From Bradyrhizobium valentinum (lineage in GTDB: Bacteria; Pseudomonadota; Alphaproteobacteria; Rhizobiales; Xanthobacteraceae): a stretch of DNA of 54,388 nucleotides. Shown piece by piece: positions 26,166 through 34,083 of the stretch (positions within the stretch are counted from its first letter, which is position 1; each line of letters begins with the position of its first letter). Both the position numbers and the translations under genes were made by a program. The notes under the pieces are model-generated. The model did no database searches, had not been told where the DNA came from, and saw nothing but the letters and a program-made list of their open reading frames with translations. The stretch spans positions 25,313-79,700 of the forward strand of contig NZ_LLXX01000177.1 of assembly GCF_001440405.1 (NCBI RefSeq). The letters run 5' to 3'.

Positions 26166-26478
26166 GAGAGCTATCCTATGAGCCCAAAGGCCTGCCCCTT
26201 GGACGCCGCGCGCATCCGGCCGAGTTCCTAGTTTCGGCAATCTGCAATACTAGGAAAAGCCCAAAACAATCAAGAGGGGTTGAGTTCCCGCGACGTGTAT
26301 CGGAAACTGCACTCCTCAAGGGAGCCAGCACGTCTCATGAAAAACCCCATGTGCCAGCGCCCGAATCGGGCGGATTTTAGGTGCGGCAATTGCAGCGACC
26401 TTTCGGATCGGCACCGTGGCAAGATGACTTCAACTGTTGGAACTTCCAGCCTCACCACAACCTGCGGCTTTTGATTCC
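26166..26478. other. 313-base divergent promoter region with a hairpin
   Basis: No gene is visible between wlbA (minus) and the polymerase (plus). This is the expected site of both promoters. The frame of the polymerase is open upstream to a TTG at 26437, but its first methionine-coded start is the ATG at 26479. The only clear structure is the hairpin listed separately at 26358-26372. Confidence 0.6.
26358..26372 (+). terminator. Short G/C hairpin with T-run, possible attenuator in the polymerase leader
   Basis: CGCCCG-AAT-CGGGCG is a perfect 6-bp stem with a 3-base loop, followed by GATTTTAG. On the plus strand this is the shape of a weak intrinsic terminator about 105 bases ahead of the wzy start. 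The T-run is only four bases. Function as an attenuator is inference. Confidence 0.3.
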
Positions 26479-27828
26479 ATGATTGCGGCCACCTTCCTAT
26501 TGGCCACCTCGTCCATGTTCGGCGCCGCCTTATATCTCTTTTATAAGTGCCGCGGCCGCATCTCGGCCGCCTCAATGCTGCTCAGTTTCCTGCTGGTGCT
26601 TTATGGTCCAGCGTACCTCGTTTACATGCTCTATTACAATCAAAGCTCCCTCATCTATCGAGAGCTGATGCAAGCACCTTATTTTGATGACGCCGTAATA
26701 TCTCTGAACCTTGCGGTCACGATTTTATATCTGTGCTGCATCTTTGGGATCGAAGTGATCGATCGCTTGGCAGGGCGGAGAACAAAGAAGCTGACCGAAG
26801 CACTGGACAACTGGACCGCTCGTCCACCTCGGAGCGCATTCGGGTTTAGCGGTTGGTTGATTGCGGTCAATATCGGCTTGATTGCATTGATGATCTGGAC
26901 CTCCATGCGAGAACATCATCTCGCAGTAATATTGGGGTACTTTGAGACAGCGAGTTCGCAAGCGGCTAAGGCAGATTATCGCCTATCGTATGCCGGCAGT
27001 GATTCCTATTTCTACCGAATCGCCCTGATGTCGGTCGCGCCTTTTTTCCTGATTTGGGGATATCTCGAAGGTCTGATCAAGCGCAACTGGCTGTTGCTCG
27101 GAAGCTCCTGCGTGCTGTTCGCCCTCACTTTACTTGGCCGGGTGGAAACGCTCAGCAAAGCGCCCATAGCTCTGCTTGGAATGCAAATTGCCTTGGCTGC
27201 GCTGCTCTCCTTCCGGAACCGAATTGGCTTGCCCGTTATCGTCGGCGCCGTTGTTGCGGCTCCCCTCCTGTTTTATCCTCTGATCGAACTGTCGATACCC
27301 GAGGCCTCGCGCCCGATATCAGCCACAGAGTTTTTCTTTTGGCGTACGTTCTTCATCTCGAACGAAGTGCTGCTGGAATACTTCAACGCAATTCCATATT
27401 ACATCTCTCACACCTGGGGCTCCAACATCCGCATTGTGGCCACTCTCTTTGGCAAGGAATTCAGGCCGGCTTACGAAGAGGTTTCATTGTTGTGGCGGGG
27501 CCAACCTGGCTCGACTAGCAACGCAATGTTCATTGCCGACGCCTGGGCGGATTTCTCTTTCTTCGGGGTCGCTGCAGCCAGCGTTCTGGCGGGAGCGATA
27601 TGTAGAACGATTGACGTTATCTTTGTTGCCGAAGGCAAGTCACCTATGACAATTGCGCTCCTTGCGTGTTCATTCATCGGCATTATCCATCTCATGCTCA
27701 GCTCGATACAATCGGCAATGCTCAGCGGCGGATTGGCTAGCATTCCGTTGATGCTATTTGTTTTCGTCAAGGCACGGAACCTTCTGCGCCTCCGCAAGCT
27801 GCGATGGCACAGAATGGTCGCACCCTAA
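26479..27828 (+). CDS. wzy: Wzy-like O-antigen / oligosaccharide repeat-unit polymerase
   Basis: This 449-aa protein has roughly ten to twelve hydrophobic spans (for example MLLSFLLVLYGPAYLVYMLY and LNLAVTILYLCCIFGIEVID). A long periplasmic-type loop near residues 290-350 includes SIPEASRPISATEFFFWRTF and GKEFRPAYEEVSLLWRGQPG. This architecture, poorly conserved in sequence, is that of Wzy polymerases such as the O-antigen polymerase/EpsG-like group. It would link flipped repeat units in the periplasm. The ATG at 26479 is used because the only upstream start is TTG at 26437. The binding-protein gene follows 10 bases later. The assignment rests on topology and context, so a ligase or other glycan enzyme remains possible. 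Confidence 0.7.
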   Translation: MIAATFLLATSSMFGAALYLFYKCRGRISAASMLLSFLLVLYGPAYLVYMLYYNQSSLIYRELMQAPYFDDAVISLNLAVTILYLCCIFGIEVIDRLAGRRTKKLTEALDNWTARPPRSAFGFSGWLIAVNIGLIALMIWTSMREHHLAVILGYFETASSQAAKADYRLSYAGSDSYFYRIALMSVAPFFLIWGYLEGLIKRNWLLLGSSCVLFALTLLGRVETLSKAPIALLGMQIALAALLSFRNRIGLPVIVGAVVAAPLLFYPLIELSIPEASRPISATEFFFWRTFFISNEVLLEYFNAIPYYISHTWGSNIRIVATLFGKEFRPAYEEVSLLWRGQPGSTSNAMFIADAWADFSFFGVAAASVLAGAICRTIDVIFVAEGKSPMTIALLACSFIGIIHLMLSSIQSAMLSGGLASIPLMLFVFVKARNLLRLRKLRWHRMVAP

Positions 27829-27838
27829 GTGAGGACAA

Positions 27839-28858
27839 ATGGCTGTGCTTAAGTCACTTGCGCTTATCTTCGTCCCGCTGTTCGGGATTATTGGCCTGCC
27901 TGCAATTGGGAGCGGCCAGTCCGTCAGTAACAACGAAATCAGACTAGGAACGATCTTCAGCCGCGATGGACGACCCGATGACCGACAGATACACATGCGA
28001 GTGCTCACCGAATACTTGAGGGAAATCAACAACGAAGGTGGAATTAACGGCCGGCCGATCGAGATCTTCTCATATGACGACGAGGGAGATTCAAAGAAGA
28101 CACTGGATTTGGCACGGCGGCTCGTGGAGCAGGATCGCGTAGCGTGCCTGTTCGATTTAAGCGCCCGAGCGAACGAAGTAATCCGCCCCTATGTGCGCTT
28201 CAAGAAGATACCCGTTCTGTTCCCCTCCCCACCGGCTTTTCGAGAGGCGGAAATACTGGGAAGCTACATATCCCAACATCTTCCAGATGCCACTGTGGCC
28301 GTGCTTGGACCAGCTGGCGGCTCTGGCACGGAATACCTCAACGGATTTTACGAAGGTTTGGGAAGGGAGCACGCGAGGGCCGCAATTACGAATGCCCAAG
28401 AGATCAAGGATCTCGATGAAAGCGTGAATCAGGTCGAGCCAGTAAGTAGAGGCCGTGCGGGGTTGCTGGTCATGTTCGGCCCAGCCGACCAGCTACTAAA
28501 GCTGACACGCGATCTTGCAAAGTTGGAATGGAGCCCCCTTCTTATCATGAATAGTGCCGCATTGTCGCTCGACCTGCAACAATTCACCTCTTCTGCAGGC
28601 ATGATCTCCATATCGACTCCGCACCATGTCGCCGCGGTCAATTCAGCAGGATGGAACGCATTTAAGAACCTGAGGCGTGAAGATTGGAACTCCACCGCTG
28701 CTGCTTATGGCTATGTTCTGGCAAAATCTATCGTCTCTACGTTACGAAGCTCCAGCGAGATGAATCGTTGCGAACTGAATGTTGTGCGTTCCAAGGGCCA
28801 TAATTGGGAAGTTGTTGATTCGAGCATCCCTTGCGAGCGCAGTCCAAGACCGAAATGA
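27839..28858 (+). CDS. Orphan Leu/Ile/Val-type periplasmic binding protein
   Basis: The 339-aa protein has a signal peptide (MAVLKSLALIFVPLFGIIG then LPAIGSGQS) and the type I periplasmic-binding fold. NNEIRLGTIFSRDGRPDD opens lobe 1, EYLREINNEGGINGRPIEIF is the family hallmark, and VAVLGPAGGSGTEYLNGFYE opens lobe 2. It is shorter than LivK by some 40 residues. No permease or ATPase accompanies it; instead it directly follows the wzy-like gene by 10 bases. A role in sensing or holding a periplasmic ligand for glycan polymerisation, or as a helper protein, can be imagined, but function is unknown. It differs clearly from the 428-aa binding protein at 6714. Confidence 0.85.
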   Translation: MAVLKSLALIFVPLFGIIGLPAIGSGQSVSNNEIRLGTIFSRDGRPDDRQIHMRVLTEYLREINNEGGINGRPIEIFSYDDEGDSKKTLDLARRLVEQDRVACLFDLSARANEVIRPYVRFKKIPVLFPSPPAFREAEILGSYISQHLPDATVAVLGPAGGSGTEYLNGFYEGLGREHARAAITNAQEIKDLDESVNQVEPVSRGRAGLLVMFGPADQLLKLTRDLAKLEWSPLLIMNSAALSLDLQQFTSSAGMISISTPHHVAAVNSAGWNAFKNLRREDWNSTAAAYGYVLAKSIVSTLRSSSEMNRCELNVVRSKGHNWEVVDSSIPCERSPRPK

Positions 28859-28871
28859 GCTGGCGCAGGCA

Positions 28872-30185
28872 CTATTTTGGCCCACGGCCCCAATTCAGGA
28901 TGTGAAATCGCACACGACTAGCTGCCGAACCATCGTTCGAGGACAACACGCTGACCGCCAAACCCAATACCAAGAACAGCGGCAGATCTCTTCCGATCTG
29001 GCCGTAAACCATGCTGAGCATAATCATAAAGGCACTGAGTAAGAACACGAAACGCAGGTCGCCATCCAAACGAGCCGGCTTGAGGAGCAACAGGGGTATC
29101 AGGGCGATCAATGTCAGAAATGCTACTCCCCCCATCCAACCGAACTCAACAAATGCTTGCAAGAGATCATTATGAGGTGACGCACCTTCGAAACATCCCA
29201 GTCGGCCAAACGACATAAATCCAAAACCAAAAAGACCGGCGCGGGGAATGAGATTGACAGCGTCCGAGATCAGTTGCTTTCGAATAGCGATTGAGTTTCG
29301 CGTATTCACGCTCTCGCAATCAGCCGTCGTCGCTTCTGGATTTCTCTGTGCAGCGTAAGATGGAGGAAGGATCGTCGCCGAGCTGAGGCCGCCGGAGCCC
29401 ACCTCTCCCCTTGCTCCCTCGATCGCGTACCGCACATAGAGATTTGCATTGTCGAAACGAGCAAGCAATCCGAAAGCAGTTGACGCAACTAGGATAGCTA
29501 ACAGGCTCAGCGCAAAGCGGCGCTGCTGCTTCAACAACAATGCAGAGAGAGCCGTGCAAACCATGATAGCGAGCAAAGAGAACCGAACCATTGAAGCGGC
29601 AAAAATCGCCATCGAGAACGCGATCAGTGCGACTAGCGCATTCCGGACCCAAGTAGGGCTCCGATATTCCGATGACAATAGCAGGATAACAAGGATGCCG
29701 AGCGAGACCGAAAAAGCTGTTGTCGCGTTATCAAATCCCAACACAAACGGCCGCCCCAATTCGCCATGTAAAACTAGATACGGGACCGTTAGCGCCGTTC
29801 CTACCGAAAGAATCGCGAGCGAGATCCAAAAGGAAACCGCTCTCAATACAGGCACGTCCTCTTTCACAAGCGATCGCCCGGCGAAATATGCCGATATTGT
29901 CAGGCCCAGCAAGGCAACTTCCCGGAAGTCGATCTGCTGAGGATTCCTGGAAACTGATATGCCCGCGCAAGCAATCAGAGTGAGCACGGGAATATCCAGG
30001 CTGGAGAAGCGAAAATCGCCCAACGAGCCAAAAACCGCAATCACTATCACGGTCAAGCTCAGATACGACGCGGTAAATGCGCCGTAACCGCTCAGCCCCA
30101 ATGATCCGTATATCAGGGCAAATATAGATGACGCAGAGATAGCCAAAGCGAAGGCAAAACTCGCTGCCTTTGGCACTCTCATCAT
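28872..30185 (-). CDS. O-antigen ligase / polymerase family membrane protein (Wzy_C)
   Basis: The 437-aa protein has about twelve membrane spans, with the large periplasmic loop between the last ones. The loop contains SPHNDLLQAFVEFGWMGGVA, the conserved H-N-x-x-L and E-x-G pattern of the O-antigen ligase (WaaL/Wzy_C, PF04932) family, preceded by GFGFMSFGRLGCFEGA. It would transfer or polymerise lipid-linked glycan in the periplasm. The ATG at 30185 is preceded by GGAGGGG, so the longer frame to 30236 is not needed. It converges with the binding-protein gene and is the second polymerase/ligase candidate in the island. Confidence 0.82.
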   Translation of the reverse strand: MMRVPKAASFAFALAISASSIFALIYGSLGLSGYGAFTASYLSLTVIVIAVFGSLGDFRFSSLDIPVLTLIACAGISVSRNPQQIDFREVALLGLTISAYFAGRSLVKEDVPVLRAVSFWISLAILSVGTALTVPYLVLHGELGRPFVLGFDNATTAFSVSLGILVILLLSSEYRSPTWVRNALVALIAFSMAIFAASMVRFSLLAIMVCTALSALLLKQQRRFALSLLAILVASTAFGLLARFDNANLYVRYAIEGARGEVGSGGLSSATILPPSYAAQRNPEATTADCESVNTRNSIAIRKQLISDAVNLIPRAGLFGFGFMSFGRLGCFEGASPHNDLLQAFVEFGWMGGVAFLTLIALIPLLLLKPARLDGDLRFVFLLSAFMIMLSMVYGQIGRDLPLFLVLGLAVSVLSSNDGSAASRVRFHILNWGRGPK

Positions 30186-30875
30186 TGTCCCGCCCCCTCC
30201 ATCCGTCGATTCCTGATGATATCTCCAAGCGCGCAAAACGCAAACTAAGGCCCCATACTCTGGGCCCCCAAAAGCATTGAGACCTTATCATCCCTTCTTG
30301 CCGCGGCCGTTAGGGCACGACTCCGTTTGATTGGCGCCTCTCATCAAATTGGCGAGCGGATATGCTTCTACTAGCTCGTTCGGAGAGGTCGCCTGAATCT
30401 GGGTTCCTCTCAGTCCCATCCACACTCACGAGTTCAACGCGAGCTTCGGATCGAAGCGCTCAACCGCCATCCGAGGGTCGCCAGCGGCGCGTACGAGGGT
30501 CTGCTAAACCGGCTTACCCGCTATTTCCGCTTGACAAAACAGGAGGAAGACATACCCATTGCGCGCAATCTTTGCCTCTCTGTTCCGGTATGCGCGCGCG
30601 ATCGCACGAGCCGTACGCTATGTCCGCAAATGAATTCAAAGTTAGCGATCGCACGTCCCAAACTTGATATAAGTGAGCAAGTGGCAAAGAAGTACCAACT
30701 GACGTCGTTCTTGCAATGGAGGACTTACGAGTAGAACCGTAATAGAACCAATATCTATGACAGCAAAGGATCGTACGCGCATCGGAAACATGCTCTCAGC
30801 TGATCTTCCACTTTGCTTCGTTCTGCTCCGAGTGCCATTTTCCCCAAAGTAACGTCAACAGCCGGTAGATCGCAG
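30186..30875. other. 690-base divergent intergenic region
   Basis: Neither strand shows a recognisable gene. An open frame of 101 codons at 30362-30667 is Ser/Arg-rich, lacks motifs and does not look coding. A TTGACA hexamer occurs at 30531-30536 but without a convincing -10 partner. Promoters for the ligase-like gene (minus) and for rfbB (plus) must be here. This is unusually long for the island and may be a remnant of a lost gene. Confidence 0.55.
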
Positions 30876-31949
30876 ATGAGGTTTCTGATTACAGGAGGCT
30901 GCGGGTTTATCGGCTCGGCGGCGGTGAGACATCTGGTGCAAGCGGGCCATCAGGTTCTAAATGTCGACAAGCTGACCTATGCTGGCGATTCCAGAACTGT
31001 GGCCGCTGTTGCCAACTTTCCCAGCTACCGCTTTGAGAGGCGCGATATACTGGACCGCGATGACATCGCTGCGTTGTTTCAGAGGTTTGCGCCGCAGGCG
31101 GTTTGGCATTTTGCTGCCGAGACCCACGTCGACCGCTCAATTGAGGATCCCGGTAAGTTCATAGACACGAATGTGACTGGCACGTTTGCGATGCTGCAAT
31201 GCGCTCTTCAGTTTTGGAGCAATTTGAATTTGGTGGAGCAGAGTGTCTTCCGATTCATTCACATTTCCACAGATGAAGTTTACGGCAGCCTTGGCGATCA
31301 GGGACTTTTCAAAGAAACGACTGCCTACCGCCCTAATTCACCTTACGCAGCGAGTAAGGCGGGAGCCGACCACTTGGTCCGAGCGTGGCATACGACCTTC
31401 GGCTTGCCGACAATAATTTCGAACTGTTCAAACAACTACGGTCCATTCCAAAACCGAGAGAAACTGATTCCCACGATTATCCGAAAAGCGATCGCCGGCC
31501 AACCCATTCCAATCTATGGCCAAGGTCAGAACGTCCGCGATTGGCTCTACGTGAATGACCATGTGGCAGCAATCGCGGCCATTTGCACCAAGGGTACGGT
31601 GGGCAGCAGTTACAATATTGGGGGCCTCTGCCAAGTTAGCAACATAGCGCTGGCAACAGAAATTTGTAAGCTTTTGGACGAACGACGGCCACGCCGAGAC
31701 GGTCAAGGCTATGCGCAGTTGATTCAGTTTGTCGCTGATCGGCCGGGGCATGACTATCGCTATGCGATAGATTCAACGAAAGCTCGGCAAGAACTTGGCT
31801 GGCTACCTCGCGAAAGCCTGCAAAGCGGCCTATCCAAGACGGTGGATTGGTATCTCGATAACATTGATTGGACATTAGATGACTTGAATGCCGATGACCG
31901 CCTTGGCTTAAAATTGTCGACCCCACAATCGACGCAGGACGGCCAATGA
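30876..31949 (+). CDS. rfbB: dTDP-glucose 4,6-dehydratase
   Basis: The 357-aa SDR has GGCGFIG at residues 7-13, TDEVYG (Thr132, Asp133, Glu134) and YAASK (Tyr157, Lys161), the full RmlB catalytic set. NCSNNYGPFQNREKLIPTII and QNVRDWLYVNDHVAAI are specific to dTDP-glucose dehydratases. It converts dTDP-glucose to dTDP-4-keto-6-deoxyglucose. ATG 30876 starts the Rossmann strand; an in-frame start at 30813 gives an unlikely 21-residue leader. The stop overlaps the ATG of rfbA by 4 bases. Confidence 0.95.
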   Translation: MRFLITGGCGFIGSAAVRHLVQAGHQVLNVDKLTYAGDSRTVAAVANFPSYRFERRDILDRDDIAALFQRFAPQAVWHFAAETHVDRSIEDPGKFIDTNVTGTFAMLQCALQFWSNLNLVEQSVFRFIHISTDEVYGSLGDQGLFKETTAYRPNSPYAASKAGADHLVRAWHTTFGLPTIISNCSNNYGPFQNREKLIPTIIRKAIAGQPIPIYGQGQNVRDWLYVNDHVAAIAAICTKGTVGSSYNIGGLCQVSNIALATEICKLLDERRPRRDGQGYAQLIQFVADRPGHDYRYAIDSTKARQELGWLPRESLQSGLSKTVDWYLDNIDWTLDDLNADDRLGLKLSTPQSTQDGQ

Positions 31950-32842
31950 TGAGAAAATGGAAAGGCATTATAGTCGCTGGAGGGAGCGGGAGCCGTTTGT
32001 TTCCGCTCACCCACGTCGTAAATAAGCATCTGCTCCCAGTCTACGACAAGCCAATGATTTACTATCCGCTCACCACCCTTATGCTCGGGGGGGTACGGAA
32101 TTTTATCATCATCTCCAATCCCCAGGCTCTCGATCAAATGAGGACGTTGCTTGGCGACGGAAAACGTTGGGGTATTACTATTGTCTATCGTGCCCAAGAT
32201 CGACCAGGCGGAATAGCAGAATGCTTTCGTATAGCGGCAGATGACATCAGGGGGTGCAATGTCGCGCTCGCACTTGGTGACAACATTTTTTTCGGCGCCG
32301 GCCTCCCCCGCCTGTTGTACGAAGCGATGGCTCAAGAAGGTGGGGCGACCGTATTTGGCTACGAGGTGGCGGATCCGTCAGCTTATGGAGTGGTGATCCT
32401 CGACGAAAGCGGCCGCCCAATCGACATAGTAGAGAAGCCAAAGAATTCTCGATCTCGCCTAGCCATTCCGGGCCTTTACTTTTATGACGAGCGCGTTCTT
32501 GAGATTTCGAATGAGATCAAGCCCTCAGCGCGTGGAGAGCTCGAGATCACAGACGTGAATCGCCGGTATTTGGAAATGGGTGATTTGAGAGTGAGGCTTT
32601 TCGGGCGGGGCGTCGCTTGGCTGGACGGCGGAACACATCGCGACCTCTTCGAAGCGGCTCAGTTTGTGAAGGTAGTGGAAGAACGTACAGGACTCAAAAT
32701 CGCCTGTCCTGAGGAAGTTGCCCTTCGCATGAAATTCATTGATCAGGCCGCATTTGAACTTCTGATTGATCCGCATCCCAAGACTGACTACCAACTTTAC
32801 CTGCGTTCACTTCTGGGATCCTCTCCACTGATCGATAGGTAG
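31946..32842 (+). CDS. rfbA: Glucose-1-phosphate thymidylyltransferase
   Basis: The 298-aa nucleotidyltransferase begins MMRKWKGIIVAGGSGSRLFP, with the nucleotide loop GGSGSRL (Ser in place of the more usual Thr). HLLPVYDKPMIYYPLTTLML is the RmlA signature, and ALGDNIFFGAGLP carries the metal/phosphate-binding residues. GVAWLDGGTHRDLFEAAQFV also matches RmlA. It makes dTDP-glucose from dTTP and glucose 1-phosphate. The length fits the family. It is translationally coupled to rfbB. Confidence 0.95.
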   Translation: MMRKWKGIIVAGGSGSRLFPLTHVVNKHLLPVYDKPMIYYPLTTLMLGGVRNFIIISNPQALDQMRTLLGDGKRWGITIVYRAQDRPGGIAECFRIAADDIRGCNVALALGDNIFFGAGLPRLLYEAMAQEGGATVFGYEVADPSAYGVVILDESGRPIDIVEKPKNSRSRLAIPGLYFYDERVLEISNEIKPSARGELEITDVNRRYLEMGDLRVRLFGRGVAWLDGGTHRDLFEAAQFVKVVEERTGLKIACPEEVALRMKFIDQAAFELLIDPHPKTDYQLYLRSLLGSSPLIDR

Positions 32843-32880
32843 AGAAATCGAAGAATCCGACAGCAGCTGGTTTAGAAGCA

Positions 32881-34023
32881 GTGCCTACTGAATTCATCCC
32901 ATTCAATCGCCCCTACACCACGGGCAACGAAATCGGCTACGCGTCCGAAGCGCGGCTTGCCAGGCACCTTTCCGGCGATGGTCAATTCACCAAACGCTGT
33001 CATATCTGGATCGAAGAACGCACTGGTTGCGCCAAGGCGCTACTAACGCATTCATGCACGTCGGCACTGGATTTGGCGGCATTGCTACTCGACATCAAGA
33101 GCGGGGATGAAGTCATCCTTCCTTCCTATACCTTCGTGTCGACTGCTAACGCCTTCGTGCTGCGCGGCGCAGTGCCGGTCTTTGTTGACATCAGGGCAGA
33201 TACGCTCAACCTCGATGAACGGCTGGTCGAGGCAGCGATCACGTCAAGAACGCGCGCTATCGTGCCGGTGCACTATGCTGGTGTGTCCTGCGAAATGGGC
33301 TCCATTATTGAAATCGCGGAACGGCACAATCTAAAGATCGTGGAGGATGCCGCCCAAGGCATAATGGCAAGCTACAAGGGGCGCGCACTGGGCGCGCTCG
33401 GTGATCTCGGTAGCTTCAGCTTTCATGAAACCAAAAATATCATTTCGGGCGAAGGCGGCAGCCTCCTGGTGAATGATCCCGAATTGGTGCAGCGCGCCGA
33501 GATCATGCGAGAGAAAGGCACTGACCGCGGCAGATTCTTTCGCGGTGAGGTCGACAAGTATACTTGGCAGGATGTGGGCTCCTCCTTTTTACCGAACGAG
33601 ATCACGGCAGCCTTTCTGTGGGCTCAGCTCGAGCATGCGGAGCGAATTACCGCGGGGCGGCTTGCGAACTGGAACCGCTACGATGAAATGTTAGCCCCGC
33701 TCGAACAACGCGGGGTTCTGCGCCGGCCGATCGTCCCGCCCGAATGTCAACATAACGGTCACCTTTACTACGTGCTGCTGCAGTCAGATGCGGACCGTTC
33801 GCGGGTTCTCAGCGAGCTCAAGCAGCACGGGATCGGCGCAACGTTTCACTACGTTCCGCTGCATTCATCACCGGCCGGCCTGCGGTTCGGACGCACACAT
33901 GGCGAACTTTCAGTGACAACAGCACTCTCGGAGCGACTAGTCCGGCTGCCGATGTGGTTCGATTTGAGTGAAGCACAGCAGCAGCGGGTCTGCGACGCGC
34001 TACGTGCTATTCTTCTGAGTTAG
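32881..34023 (+). CDS. wecE: dTDP-4-amino-4,6-dideoxygalactose transaminase (WecE/RffA-like)
   Basis: The 380-aa DegT-family PLP enzyme follows E. coli WecE almost motif for motif: LLTHSCTSALDLAALLLDIK, PSYTFVSTANAFVLRGAVPV, VPVHYAGVSCEM, VEDAAQG with Asp156, SFSFHETKNIISGEGG with Lys185, GTDRGRFFRGEVDKYTWQDV and the ending LPMWFDLSEAQQ. It transaminates dTDP-4-keto-6-deoxyglucose to dTDP-4-amino-4,6-dideoxygalactose (Fuc4N). It starts at GTG 32881 with only a weak ribosome site, 38 bases after rfbA. WecD, which acetylates the product in enterobacteria, is absent; the NeuD-like acyltransferase at 39659 is a candidate substitute. Confidence 0.9.
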   Translation: MPTEFIPFNRPYTTGNEIGYASEARLARHLSGDGQFTKRCHIWIEERTGCAKALLTHSCTSALDLAALLLDIKSGDEVILPSYTFVSTANAFVLRGAVPVFVDIRADTLNLDERLVEAAITSRTRAIVPVHYAGVSCEMGSIIEIAERHNLKIVEDAAQGIMASYKGRALGALGDLGSFSFHETKNIISGEGGSLLVNDPELVQRAEIMREKGTDRGRFFRGEVDKYTWQDVGSSFLPNEITAAFLWAQLEHAERITAGRLANWNRYDEMLAPLEQRGVLRRPIVPPECQHNGHLYYVLLQSDADRSRVLSELKQHGIGATFHYVPLHSSPAGLRFGRTHGELSVTTALSERLVRLPMWFDLSEAQQQRVCDALRAILLS

Positions 34024-34083
34024 CTCGATATTTGCCGGCGGCCTGGACAAGGGATGGCAAATATATTGTACTGCGATAATTGG

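Noticed and set aside
30362..30667. A 101-codon frame in the rfbB upstream region
   Set aside because: Ser/Arg-rich, motif-free and without a convincing ribosome site; treated as non-coding.
30876..34023. A complete dTDP-rhamnose operon
   Set aside because: rfbC and rfbD are absent and a WecE-like transaminase follows, so the product should be an amino sugar.
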